Assembly (NCBI RefSeq): GCF_012489685.1
Contig: NC_080045.1
Span: forward strand, 15,852,901-15,916,900
DNA from: Lotus japonicus
Taxonomy: Eukaryota; Streptophyta; Magnoliopsida; Fabales; Fabaceae
Length of the DNA: 64,000 nt
Direction: 5' to 3'
In this document: in pieces, positions 1-10,405 of the stretch
Position numbering within the stretch: position 1 is the stretch's first letter
Layout of the letters: the number at the start of each line of letters is the position of its first letter
Position numbers and translations under genes: made by a program
The notes under the pieces: generated by a model
Database searches by the model: none
The model's input: only the letters and a program-made list of their open reading frames with translations
What the model was told of the DNA's origin: nothing

Positions 1-1020
1 GACTAAGATGGGTATAAATATTTTATTCTTTTTCATTCTTTCTCACAATCTTCTATATATATATTTGTAAAGCACACTTGTGTTTTTTTAAGCATTAAAT
101 GTGTATATGTAAAAGAGACTTCATCATTGTATTAAATACAAAGATTGAATTAAAATAATAATCTACATTAGTTTTTTTTTATAAGCATGATAATCCACAT
201 TAGTAAGTTGGCATATGAGGGAGTAAGGATTAAGAAACTGGCAGAAATGAAAAGTCTCCAATAATGGCTAAATAAATAAATAGATGAATATGTATAATCA
301 ACATACAATGAATAATGTACTCCTAGAATGTATTTGTGTTTTCTGATGTATTTTCATTTTTCTTTTAATGAAAGGTCAATGAAATGAACTCGCAAAAAAT
401 TAGACTACATGCATATCCATGGAGATATAATCGACTAAAAAAAATTTAAGTATCAGTCATTAGAAAATAATGAGATTATAATCTGAAATCGTGTGACATA
501 CCACAACTCTAAAAACTTAATAAAATTGTAATGTTTAAAGCCATTAACTAATTAAAAAAATTATAAGACAATAGTGAAGGAAATAGTGACTCTTCTTCTA
601 TTTAATATATTTCTTATATTTATAAAAAATTATAATTTATAAAGATCTTACAATCAAAAAATACAATTAAAAACAAATATGTGCATTTGAGTTTATATGT
701 AAAGGAGACTTGGTCCCCGTAGGATAACTCAAGTGGTAAGAGCTGGGGACATATGGGTTGGATAGGGGGAGGTCCAGGAATCGATTCTTGACGAGTGCAA
801 TTTATTTGCATTTGAAAAATATTAAATATTTATTTAAAATTATTTAAGTTTTGCATTTTACAAATATTAAAAATTAAAATTATTTTAAAATTGAAAAATG
901 CTGCTACGAGGTATTTAATACTAACTATAACATATATATATGTGCATTATTGAAAAAAAAATATGTTTTTTTATCTATGATATATTAATAAAATTACTCA
1001 AGGAAGCATAATAGAGAAAA
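1..1020. other. AT-rich intergenic DNA left of Sirevirus A
   Basis: No gene is visible. Short open frames here have no recognisable domain and look like chance. The only structured piece is the SINE-like unit near 691-807. The last five bases before the retrotransposon are its TAATA target duplication (1021-1025). Confidence 0.7.
691..807 (+). mobile_element. tRNA-derived SINE-like unit (tentative)
   Basis: An A-box-like stretch (AACTCAAGTGGTAAGAGCT, about 727-745) is followed about 30-40 nt later by a B-box-like stretch (GGAATCGATTC, about 776-786). This is the spacing of an RNA polymerase III promoter in a tRNA-derived SINE. The octamer GCATTTGA occurs on both sides (683-690 and 808-815) and may be the target duplication. 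There is no poly(A) or clear tail, and the B box deviates from consensus, so this is a decayed copy at best. It is not a tRNA gene: no acceptor or anticodon stem can be drawn. Confidence 0.4.
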
Positions 1021-1025
1021 TAATA

Positions 1026-2300
1026 TGAAGGTATGAAAAACGATAGAAAGGGGGGTTTGAATAGCGTTTTAAAACTAAAAACTCGACCCACTTGAGATTT
1101 AAATAAATCTCTTCAACCGCCAAGGATAAAAGTGCTAAGATGAGAGTTAAGGAAAGCACACAAATGATTTTATCCTGGTTCACTTGATAAATTCCTCAAG
1201 CTAATCCAGTCCACCCGTTAAGGTGATTTCTTCCTTCTTAGAATGAAGACAATCCACTAATCAGAGTTTGTTACAACTGCACTTGCTACCTGCAAAGTGA
1301 CTAATACACTGACTTAGCTATCACTAAGATTCACTCTCTTAGTCTTCTCTAGGATCCGATCAACCTTGATCTCCTAAAGGAAAATCAAACAACTGTTTGA
1401 AGATTTGGGTTTACAAATAAATGCTTCTTGGAAAGCTAATAGTAAACACACTTAGTTCTATTTGAAGAAAGATTGCTAAGAGAATATTTTAATATTTGCT
1501 TGCGCGTGAACAGGTTTCTTCAAAACGCATCTTTCAATCTTCAGCCTCTTTATATACTCCAAGGATTAGGGTTTGGACATTGCATGGAGATGCTACCGTT
1601 GGAGGGCAGATCTGGGATTTCCAGGTTCTATTGTGGCTGAATCAGTTAGGTAAGGTCGTCAGGAATGGTACGATTGCTTTTGTACTTTGGATAGCGACAT
1701 GACCTTTATCCTTGTTGACTTCTGATCAGAGTGATGCTTCATCTTGGAACTTGTGAAGCTTGATGATCAGAGTCAGAGGGAAGCTTGGATCCTCTGACCT
1801 TTGTACCTTCTACTTCTGGACTCAGAGGAAAAATACTTGGTCTTCAGAGCCAGCTTACTCTTGGACTTCAGAATCTTCACTACTCAGCTTTTGGACTTTC
1901 AGAGCTTCTGATCCTTCAGAGCTTCTGATCCTTCAGAGCGTCTAATCCTTCAGAGCGTCTGATCCTTCAGAGCGTCTGATCCTTCAGAACTTCTGATCCT
2001 TCAGAGCTTCTGATCCTTCAGAGCTTCTAGTGAGCTGAATCCATATCAGAGCTTTATATTCTTCAGATCTTCTGAAGCTTGATCTGCTGTTCAGATTGAA
2101 CATAGTACGTGCGAAAGCGTTACAGAGGTTACCCTTTGAGGATTGTGCTTCTGAATTATGTGAAATAGGACCAGAGTCTTGGCCTGTTATTAGAACACTC
2201 AGAAAACAACGTTAGAGTACCATAATTGTTCATATATAATAATTAACATGTAATCACCAAAATTTAGAGTTGTACTACTAGATCAAAACTTGATCTTACA
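1026..2300 (-). repeat. 3' LTR of Sirevirus A (full length)
   Basis: This 1275-bp repeat starts TGAAGGTATG and ends GATCTTACA. Because the element lies on the minus strand, this is its 3' LTR. It is directly followed by the polypurine tract. It contains a 17-bp tandem array (1897-2030). It pairs with 15325-15977, which lacks about 600 bp of the middle. Confidence 0.93.
1897..2030. repeat. 17-bp tandem repeat inside Sirevirus A LTR
   Basis: About eight imperfect copies of a 17-bp unit, GATCCTTCAGAGCTTCT, with variants GCGTCT and AACTTCT. The 5' LTR has about six to seven copies at about 15593-15705. A CTTCAGA-type core recurs through the LTR and coding parts of both Sireviruses. Confidence 0.85.
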
Positions 2301-2316
2301 ATCTCCCCCTTTTTGA
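2301..2316 (-). other. Polypurine tract of Sirevirus A
   Basis: On the minus strand this reads AAAAAGGGGGAGAT and touches the 3' LTR, as expected for the primer of plus-strand cDNA synthesis. Similar GGGGGAG tracts lie nearby at about 2466, 2771 and 2835, the multiple-PPT arrangement known for Sireviruses. Confidence 0.85.
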
Positions 2317-3042
2317 TGATGACAAAACCAAGTATTTTGATGAACAATTCTTAAACAATAAACTGAATTCACTCAGAGTTTAGAGATTAATGATAAACTT
2401 ATCCTGAGGTGAATGGTTTATGTTGCTCATTCTGAATCCAAGTCACAGCTTGATTCTGAGCTTAGCTCCCCCTGAATCTAGGACGTAGTGAAAATATTAG
2501 TAATATCTAGATTCTGAGCTAAATAATAAAAGAGTTCAGAGTAAGAATGTATGACATACATAAAATGAAATAATCAGAGCGCATAAGTATTTAGAGTCAT
2601 GAGCAGAGTAAAGGTATCAGAGTCAACTAGTATCACTTCAGAGGAAGTGAAAATGTATCCCTTGTATTTGCCCAGTGGCATATCTATGGTCATAAAGGTG
2701 GAACTCTTAAATTCTCCAAAAGAAAAAGAAATCACACTAACACAGCTTACACATAAAAAACTGGGTTATACTCCCCCTTTTTGTCATAAGCAAAAAGCAC
2801 GGGGTGTGAAAAACTTAGCGTGAAGTACATGGTACTCCCCCTTAGTAAAGGTCTAAGGGTAAAAAGATGGAGAAAAGAAAGAGAAATTAAAGAAAACGTT
2901 TTTAATTAATGCATATGCAGAAGATTAAATGAAAGGGTTGAACGTTTACCACCGGCCAAGGAGTTAAGGGTAAACATCTGTTACCAATAAATAATTCTCG
3001 AGAAACTGCTTCAGCATTAACTTCTGTAGACTGAACTTAGCT

Positions 3043-3057
3043 TATAAATAACGGTTA
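3043..3057 (+). promoter_or_regulatory. TATA box and AACGGTTA motif before antisense ORF3
   Basis: TATAAATA (3043-3050) runs directly into AACGGTTA (3050-3057), 49-63 nt before the ORF3 start at 3106. The intervening sequence is C/T-rich like a plant 5' leader. The same octamer lies upstream of ORF2 in both Sireviruses. Promoter activity is inferred. Confidence 0.5.
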
Positions 3058-3105
3058 AACCATATCAGTCTTCACATCTCGTTTTCACTTGAACTTATAA
3101 TTGCA

Positions 3106-3495
3106 ATGGCATCCTTCATAGCATGCATCGAGCAGTTGAGGAAGAAAGCCTTTGATGAAGATCTCTTCATCAATGTACGCCATCAAGAGGAACCGAGCGT
3201 CTATAGTCTGACAAACCGGCTATTAGGCATGAGCCTGAGTCCAGAAATGGACAACATCCTCAGAAGCTTCCTCAGATTCGTGGAGGAAATGCAAGTTTGC
3301 TTCCAGAAGGAGCTGGAGCTTTATGAGGAAATCAAAGCAACAGAGGCGTCTATGGAGACAGTGGCGGAGGGTCCTGAGAGGCAGGAGCTGCGCCAGAGCT
3401 TAGTCCTCTTAGAGCATAGGCAGCATCGTCTGGAGCTTGAGAAAGCAGCAATGCGTAGGAAATGTAGAAAATTGAGGAAAAATCCTCCCTTTTAA
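3106..3495 (+). CDS. Sirevirus A antisense ORF3, small helical protein
   Basis: A 129-residue frame runs antisense to gag-pol, between the end of ORF2 and the 3' LTR. I recognise no family. The protein begins MASFIACIEQLRKKAF. Residues about 55-125 are rich in Leu, Glu, Arg and Lys with heptad-like spacing, so a helical or coiled-coil fold is likely. The C-terminus is strongly basic (RRKCRKLRK). The ATG at 3106 is chosen because a TATA box lies about 60 nt upstream and the leader between them looks like a plant 5' UTR. Local GC is well above the flanks and no stop or frameshift is seen, although gag-pol is dead. Antisense extra ORFs are known in some plant LTR retrotransposons. The function is unknown. 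Confidence 0.65.
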   Translation: MASFIACIEQLRKKAFDEDLFINVRHQEEPSVYSLTNRLLGMSLSPEMDNILRSFLRFVEEMQVCFQKELELYEEIKATEASMETVAEGPERQELRQSLVLLEHRQHRLELEKAAMRRKCRKLRKNPPF

Positions 3496-3716
3496 GTGTA
3501 TCAATGCATTGTATGAAGTTTCTTATTAATAAATAAAAAATTTGTTTGTTGATTAATGTGTATGAGTGAAACTTAACTTTATGATGAACAAGTAATTATG
3601 CAACACATAATGAAAACGATAATTAAATAAACAGAAAATAGATAAAGGAACATAGTTCAAGAAGAAAACAAATAAACATAGATAAAGAAAGACAGAAGAA
3701 AAGAGAGTTCATAAAG

Positions 3717-6479
3717 CTAGGGTTTAGGTGTCCTCCTTAGAAGTTCTGTGCACATCTCTTTCAAACTCTGAAGAAGAACTTCATGAGAATCAAGTCTTTG
3801 TTCAATAAGATCAATTCTTGAATCTGACTGAGGTTGGGCAGACGTTGCAGCTTGATCAGAGTGAGGAACTTGAGCAGATGTGGAGGCAACATCAGTAACT
3901 GGAACAATTCTAAGTGCTTGATTTCTTAGTGCCTCAGCTTCAGCTTGTAATTTAGCAGCTTGTTCCAGAGCTTCCAATCTTGCAGCTTCACGCTGTTCTG
4001 CTTCAATCCTTGCAGCTTCTTCTTCTTGTTCTTTCTCCTTTTTTGCTACTTCAATAGCAGTATAGAGCTGTTCTCTCATCAGTTGTTCATTCAAAGCTTT
4101 TATTCTTCTGAGTCGTTGACTGACAGCTTCAACACACTTATTCTTTTCAGCATTTAGAAACCCCACCATCACTAGAACTTGATCAACAATCCAAGAACAC
4201 AGATGATCCCAGTCCTCAACAACCATGTCTGGATTCTCACTGAGGTCAGTGCGACCATGCACATTGTGAACCCTTAAAGATGCTTCATGATTAAATGAGT
4301 TGATGCAATCAAGGAGGGTGTTTGGTCCAGAGTAGGTGTAGGGAACAAGAGAGAGGTTTGGTTCAGGTGATGAAGAGTGATTGCTACTAGCAACCTCAGA
4401 GGGAGAACCAATCTGCAGAGTCTGATGTGCAGATATATTGGTCTCTGGGTTTTTATGAGAGGTTTCAGTCTCAGGGTTTTGTGATTTGTCTGAGGAATGG
4501 TTTGAGACTAACGCATCATTCTCTGGAATAGGAGAATGAGGAGGAGGAGGAGGTGGAGGAGGCATAGAAGTCAGAGAGACCGCTTGGATTGGGGAATCCG
4601 GAGCAACCAGAGGTTCTGGCCTGGGTCCAGAGTAGCGGTTTGGACTTGGAACATTTAGAAAATGTTCAGGAATTTCTGAAACTCTTTCTCTGACAAGTTG
4701 AAAGAATTTGCGAGAAGCTTCAGATTTATTGGAAGGATAAGAAAAAAGAACATTGGTACGAAAAGAAATAGTGGGACAAGGAGAGAGAACTTCTCTTTTA
4801 GAGTGTTCCTCATTTGAGTGATCAGAGGGTTGAGGCTCAGAGTTGGATTTTTCAGGGTTTGGTATCTCGTGAGCTTGTGTCTCAGAAATTATTGGTTCAA
4901 AGGGTTGTGGATTGTATGAAAGAATAATGGGTGAGGTGTCAGCTTGAAGCATTTTCCAGAGGGGTTCTTCCTCAATGGAAGGTTGGAAGAATGAGGCCCT
5001 AGGGGGTGAAGGATGAGAAGTTGGTTGATTAATTGGTGTGGGTTCAGGATTGATTTTATCATGAATTGCATCAAGCAAATTTAAATCATCATCTGAAAGA
5101 ACAACAAACTTACTTGAAGCTCTAGCTGCAGATCTTGTGATTCGGGTAGAAGGTGCAGTTCTAGCAGGCTCCTGAGTTGGTTGCAGATGAGTGACTTGAG
5201 TTGCAATCCTGACGGTCTTGGCCTTCTTCTGAGGCGGTGATTCATCATCATCATCGTCATCACCATCAGAGGGATCCTTCTCCTCAGATGCTTCAACTTG
5301 CTTTCTCTTAGTCTTCCTCTTCCCGGGAGACTCAAAGTCTGGAGGATCTTGAAGATTTCTGAATAATTCATCCACATCAATCTTATAGCCTTGCTGCTTT
5401 AGATCATCAAGGTAGATTCTGATTACCTCTGGGTCATCAGCCTTGGACCAGAGAGGGTAGTCCTTCAGATGGGTTCTTCTTCTTGGTCTTTCATCAGCGG
5501 TTTTAACTTTAGCCTTTGTTTCTATCAAGCCCATTCTCTTCATGGATGTAGGAGTGAAGACATCCCCAACAATTGTTGTCAAGTCTTCAGTGCATCCTAA
5601 TTTTTGCAGAGCCTTTATCAGTTTGCTCTCTATAAAGAAGTCAGAAAGCAGTCTACCAAATGGTATGTATTTGATTGCAGACTTGGGTGAAGCAGTAGTT
5701 CTTAACTTCTTGATGCACTCCTTCAGATAGGAGAAGAGAAAGTAGGGCAGGCAGACTTTGCGGTGCTCCTTGATGAAGAAAAGCAACACCTTCTGGGTGA
5801 AGTTGATGTAATATGGCGAGCTTCCCTTCGGCCTTTGATTTATGCAGTTTAGCAGAATCTTGTGCCAGATTCTCAGATCAGGATGAAGATCTTTGGTCTT
5901 GCAGTCACTTTTCCCTGGCTTCCATGTAGAGTAAAGAGTCATGTTGACCTTCTCTTTGGTGCTTGGTTTGACTTTTGATTCCTGCAACTGGAATCTGCAA
6001 CCATTACTTGTCTCTGCACCCAGAAGCCTTACAAATGACTTCTCAGAAATGATGATCCTCTTTCCCAGAACAAAGGACACCACTTGATACTCATTGCAGT
6101 CAGCGTGTTTCCAGAATTCCTTCATGAGTTTATCATAAACTGGACCATGGAGTCTTTGGAAATACCCTTCCCAGCCTTGAGCTTGAACTTCAGGACGAAG
6201 ATCGACCCCATTATCAGCAATGTTATCGAGGTCAAATCTCCATTCAGCAAGAACTTGGAGATCTTCTGGAGGGAAAACGCAGGTAGCTGCACATCTTCTC
6301 TGAGATAGGGGAACAACATCTTCAGCGTCTTGGACTTGTGCTTGAGCACCCTTTGTCGATCTAGGACGCAGAACAGGACCCACTTGCCCTGTTGGAAGAC
6401 ACACAACCATTCTAGGAAATACTCTTCCATCGGCGGAATCAGACCTTTCACCGGAGTCAGCTCTTTCAGATCTTGCCAT
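3717..6479 (-). CDS. Sirevirus A ORF2 ('env-like'), plant-transposon-protein domain, 920 aa
   Basis: This long uninterrupted frame lies 430 bp downstream of pol. Residues about 60-340 match the 'putative plant transposon protein' domain found in many legume Sirevirus-like ORFs, with blocks such as GWEGYFQRL, VYDKLMKEFW and YIPFGRLLSDFF. Next come a basic cluster (GKRKTKRKQ, 386-394), an Asp run (407-412), a second NLS-like stretch (PPQKKAKT, 415-422), a Pro/Ser-rich region with eight prolines (640-647), and a coiled coil (about 776-857) rich in Glu, Ala and Arg. It sits where SIRE1-type elements carry an 'envelope-like' ORF. I see no signal peptide or membrane segment, and the basic clusters suggest a nuclear protein. 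The start is the first ATG after a CT-rich, host-like leader. It is homologous to ORF2 of Sirevirus B. Confidence 0.85.
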   Translation of the reverse strand: MARSERADSGERSDSADGRVFPRMVVCLPTGQVGPVLRPRSTKGAQAQVQDAEDVVPLSQRRCAATCVFPPEDLQVLAEWRFDLDNIADNGVDLRPEVQAQGWEGYFQRLHGPVYDKLMKEFWKHADCNEYQVVSFVLGKRIIISEKSFVRLLGAETSNGCRFQLQESKVKPSTKEKVNMTLYSTWKPGKSDCKTKDLHPDLRIWHKILLNCINQRPKGSSPYYINFTQKVLLFFIKEHRKVCLPYFLFSYLKECIKKLRTTASPKSAIKYIPFGRLLSDFFIESKLIKALQKLGCTEDLTTIVGDVFTPTSMKRMGLIETKAKVKTADERPRRRTHLKDYPLWSKADDPEVIRIYLDDLKQQGYKIDVDELFRNLQDPPDFESPGKRKTKRKQVEASEEKDPSDGDDDDDDESPPQKKAKTVRIATQVTHLQPTQEPARTAPSTRITRSAARASSKFVVLSDDDLNLLDAIHDKINPEPTPINQPTSHPSPPRASFFQPSIEEEPLWKMLQADTSPIILSYNPQPFEPIISETQAHEIPNPEKSNSEPQPSDHSNEEHSKREVLSPCPTISFRTNVLFSYPSNKSEASRKFFQLVRERVSEIPEHFLNVPSPNRYSGPRPEPLVAPDSPIQAVSLTSMPPPPPPPPHSPIPENDALVSNHSSDKSQNPETETSHKNPETNISAHQTLQIGSPSEVASSNHSSSPEPNLSLVPYTYSGPNTLLDCINSFNHEASLRVHNVHGRTDLSENPDMVVEDWDHLCSWIVDQVLVMVGFLNAEKNKCVEAVSQRLRRIKALNEQLMREQLYTAIEVAKKEKEQEEEAARIEAEQREAARLEALEQAAKLQAEAEALRNQALRIVPVTDVASTSAQVPHSDQAATSAQPQSDSRIDLIEQRLDSHEVLLQSLKEMCTELLRRTPKP

Positions 6480-6654
6480 TGTTGAAGGTAGGAGGTTTGG
6501 GTAGAAGAGAGATGAGTGAAAGCGAGAGAGAATTGAAGAGGATGAGGGTTTTGCAAACAGGAGAGAGAAGCAAAAGACGTGAATGATGGAAAACGTGTGT
6601 GCGTAGTGGTTTTAGAAAGTAACTGTTGTTGATTGTAAAAGCAAAAGTAAAATC

Positions 6655-6691
6655 AACGGTTAAAAATTAAGAACATCATTATGAACGGTTA
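6655..6691 (-). promoter_or_regulatory. Paired AACGGTTA motifs upstream of ORF2 (Sirevirus A)
   Basis: AACGGTTA occurs at 6655-6662 and 6684-6691 on the plus strand (TAACCGTT relative to ORF2), about 176-212 nt before its ATG. The leader from about 6600 to 6480 is CT-rich with CAAAACCCTCATCC-like text typical of plant 5' UTRs. The octamer contains the core of MYB sites and of MSA-type elements bound by three-repeat MYBs. Regulation is inferred. Confidence 0.4.
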
Positions 6692-6908
6692 ATACACAGA
6701 TCACACGGTGGAGAAAAAGCACATCAACACTCATTACAACAGATTGTCAGCACGGGCACAAGGAACGATGTATCAAAGTAAACTGACACACGCTTACTGT
6801 CTCGTCTCAGAGTAAGCACCAATGGGTACTTATCTTCTGACTGAGTTACCTTCTGAACTAGACATCTTCTGATGAGAAAGCATCATAGTCAGAGGTTCTG
6901 ATCCATCT

Positions 6909-7957
6909 TCATACTAGACAAAAGTCCATATTCAGATTTTTCAGTATAAATTTAAATCTATCCTCTGCTAAGGGCTTTGTAAAGATATCTGCCCATTGAT
7001 GGTCAGTATCAATAAACTTCAGAAGAAGTACGCCCTTCTGAACATAATCTCTAATAAAGTGATACTTTACCTCAATATGTTTTGCCCTTGAGTGTAAGAT
7101 TGGATTCTTACTGAGTGAGATTGCAGCAGTGTTATCACAATAAATTGGAATGTTGCTCTCAAGGATTTGATAATCCTCTAGCTGATGTTTCATTCAGAGC
7201 ATCTGAGTGCTGTCAATAGCTGCTGAGATATATTCTGCCTCAGCAGTGGATAGTGCAATAGTAGACTGCCTCTTGCTTGCCCATGAGACTAAGTTACTTC
7301 CCAGAAATTGATAATTTCCAGAAGTACTCTTTCTTTCAGTTCTATCTCCAGCATAATCAGCATCACAATAACCTGAAAGCTTATACTCTAATGTTTTCTT
7401 ATACATCAAGCCAAGGTTAGTGGTACCTTTCAGATATCTGAGAATTCTCTTAACAACAGTTAAGTGAGTTTCTCTAGGATCTGATTGGAATCGAGCACAT
7501 AAGTGTACACTAAACAGAATATCAGGCATAGATGCAGTTAAGTATAGAAGTGAACCTATCATTCCACGATAGAGCTTCTGACATACTTTTCCACTGACAT
7601 CTTCTTTTTCCAGAATGCATGTAGGATGCATAGGAGTCTTAGCAATTATTGATTCTGTCATATTGAACTTCTTCAGAAGTTCCTTTGTGTACTTGCTCTG
7701 ATGGATGTAAGTAGCTTCTGGTTTTTGATCAACTTGTATACCCAGAAAGTACTTGAGTTCTCCCATCATACTCATTTCAAATTCAGCCTGCATCATCTCA
7801 GAAAATTCTTTGCGAAGAGATGGATTAGCAGATCCAAATATAATATCATCAACATAAATTTGCACAATTAAGATATCATCTTTGTAAGTTTTGCAAAAGA
7901 GAGTTGTATCTACTTTACCCCTTACAAACTCATTTTCCAGAAGGAATGAGCTGAGTC
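6909..7957 (-). pseudogene. Sirevirus A pol, 3' part (end of RT, RNase H)
   Basis: This segment holds the last part of the Copia RT, including the active-site YVDDI just downstream of the nested insertion, then the connection and RNase H domains. Recognisable are [46 protein letters not shown] and the closing [14 protein letters not shown]. An in-frame stop at about 7194-7196 separates the last 94 codons. The left end of the gene is complete. The right end is cut by the solo LTR at 7958, whose GAGTC target duplication lies in the RT coding sequence. The other part of the same reading frame resumes at 12049. Confidence 0.9.
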
Positions 7958-8671
7958 TGTGAGACCCAAGTTTTTAAGCTTAGAATAAACCGAATAAAAT
8001 TCCTATTCACGATTAGATTCGATGTAACGTGAAGGAAAACTTGAACAAGTTGGTTGAATGGAATAAATTTATGAAGGAGAAAGTTCAGGAAAAGGCTAAG
8101 GATTGTATCAAAGTCGATAAAAGTTATAGCACGATTAGTATTCGCTTAAACCTAGGGCAAGAGCGCTAGTAAATAGCTAATTTGCACTTAAAGACACGAT
8201 GGAAACTAATTCAAAAAAATCTTCAGAGAAATGTTAGAACTTCTCTAAATCCCTCCATAACAAGCGTTTCGATACGAAACTCTGGAATGTACGAAGGTCA
8301 AATTCCAATACTCGGAAGTTTGCCGAAACTAAATCACTGATAGTTCAAGAAACCTAAAATCAACCGACGATGAAGACTTTTTCTATTCGGAGCTTCAAAT
8401 GAAGATTCCACACGCAACCACCTATTTCTGTCGATGTTTTGAATCTTTCTTCAGAACGAAGTTTTCTCATCCGACATCAACTGCAAAAAGTAGTTTTTCG
8501 GGATAAATCGATTCACATTTCACACCGATTTTGGATCGTTTGCTTTAATTCCAAGAAACCTGTTTTGAGTTTTGGAATTCTGTCGCCAGAACCTATCTTA
8601 GAATTCACAGAGGAATACGTAGGAAAAATCAGAATCGCGAAATTTTCATTTTTCCACATTTTCCAAAACCT

Positions 8672-8679
8672 ATAAATAG
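8672..8679 (+). promoter_or_regulatory. LTR TATA box
   Basis: TATAAATA lies about 715 bp into the solo LTR, followed about 60 bp later by C-rich leader-like text (CACCCAAACCCGCGAGCACC). This sets the LTR orientation to plus and predicts transcription from about 8705 across the nested LTR. The inverted relative has a TATAAAAG at the matching place (about 22214). Confidence 0.5.
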
Positions 8680-9700
8680 CAAGAAAATGAAAAATTTTCA
8701 AAACCCTTCACCCATTTTCACCCAAACCCGCGAGCACCCAAGGAGGAGGAGGAGGAAGTGATTTTCGTCGTTTCTTGCCCGATCGCTGCACCGTTCGTTG
8801 CTATTCGAAGACATCGAGGTATAGATACTATCTCTCACTTCTGATCGTCAATTCCGTCGCTTTTCTCTATGTCTTTCTGTGCTCAAAGTTTTGAGCTTTT
8901 TGTAAAACTGTCCAAATAACTCGATTTCTCTATCTAAACCTATTCCCTGCATGCCCAAGAGAATGTTTAGCGGATTACATTTTGCCGAATGTCGCCGAAT
9001 TCAAATTCTGCTTGAAAAACCCATTTTGAGCCAAAGTTTCATCCTTTAAGCTGAAAACTCTCGACTTAGCTTAGCGCTAGTAGGATTAGTTGTCATAAAC
9101 GTTGTTGGTAACGTCCCCATCCAATTTGTTTTTCGAAATTCCAATTTTGAAATTCTGAGCTAAAAATAATGACCAAAATACCCCTGCGACAGTTTTCGAT
9201 CCGAAAATTTTTCCGAGCTTAGATTCGCCTTAGTTAAGACTAATGATAACCTAGGAACCAAGTTTGATCGAAGAAAAATCGGCGCACACAATTATGATGT
9301 GTGGCCGAGAGCTCCTCCATAGGGGAAGGAAAATTTTGTTTTTCGAAAACTTGTCTTAACGTGTTAGATTATCGTACTTCGGAGTTTATAATGCTTCGTG
9401 TAACCCTAGTACTTATTGTTTGCTGAGTTTCTAACTCATTGTGATAGGATTCTGTGATTTTGCTCTAAGGTTCGTTTGAGGAACTCTGTGGAGTCGAGGA
9501 GGAAGGTTGTGAAGGAAGCTTTGAGGAACAAGCTGGAAGAGCTACAGGTGAGGGCTACTCACTGCATACTAGATAATGACTTAGGTGTCGACGAATTCGA
9601 CTTGATTTACTGTTTATGCACTTGATTGTGTTTGACTGGGAAAAATGTTTTCTGAGGCTACGACTGACAATGATGATCATTTATCACTGAAATTGTTTTT

Positions 9701-9796
9701 GATATTGATTCACATGCTATGTGCTAAATGGTTAATCTAGGATGTGTTGATATTGATTCACATGCTATGTGCTAAATGGTTAATCTAGGATGTGTT
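9701..9796. repeat. 48-bp perfect tandem duplication in solo LTR
   Basis: Two identical 48-bp units (9701-9748, 9749-9796), each starting GATATTGATTCACATGC. Identity suggests a recent duplication after insertion or in the source element. Confidence 0.9.
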
Positions 9797-10174
9797 GATA
9801 TATGTGCCATGACTGTTGGATTGTGTTACTTTGATTAAGAAATTACACATATATCTGTTGTACGTCAGAGAGGATAACGGGCAGTTATGCCAAATTTATC
9901 ATGAGATTTTGGGAAAGTTTTACGGGACGAACGGAGGTTCGGGCCTTGTTATTGTTCTAGTGGATCGAGACCTTCTCTGGGAGTTACATGGGATTATGAG
10001 ATCTTCTAAGCTCATAAGATTAGAGATAAAACTAAATGAAAACTATTTTACAAGGAAAATTCATAAGACACTAAACAACCTCTGAACCTTTAAATAATGA
10101 TCACAATCTCAAATAAGAGCTTAGGACTTGAATATTAGTTTTGGAAAATGAGAAGTGTCGCCGAGTCCAAGTTT

Positions 10175-10405
10175 TGGGGAAAACTAATAAGTTTCCGAGT
10201 ATGTTGATACTCTTTGCTCGATGAGCAGTTTTGTTGTTTGGCTATCTAAAGGATAAGTCGGGAAATTGATAAGTTTCTGAGAACGTTGATGCTCTTTTGC
10301 TCGATGAGCAGTTTTGTTGTTTGGCTATCTAAAAGATAAGCCGGGAAACGGGTAGTTTCCAAGTACATTGGTACTCTTCGCTCGCTGAGCAGTTTTTGAC
10401 CATCG
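10175..10405. repeat. ~82-bp tandem triplication in solo LTR
   Basis: Three diverged copies share GCTCGATGAGCAGTTTTGTT and TTTGGCTATCTAAA at spacings of about 82 bp. The inverted related LTR has three copies of similar period at about 21000-21230. Confidence 0.75.

Noticed and set aside
1897..2030. Regular short repeats that could suggest a CRISPR-like array
   Set aside because: Units are contiguous 17-bp tandem repeats without spacers, inside a plant retrotransposon LTR.
5081..5380. Alternative-frame ORFs over ORF2 (and similar over pol)
   Set aside because: Shadow frames of the longer domain-bearing frame; no domain of their own.
3717..6479. 920-codon ORF as a host gene
   Set aside because: It lies inside the LTR pair and TSD of Sirevirus A and has a homologue in the same place in Sirevirus B.
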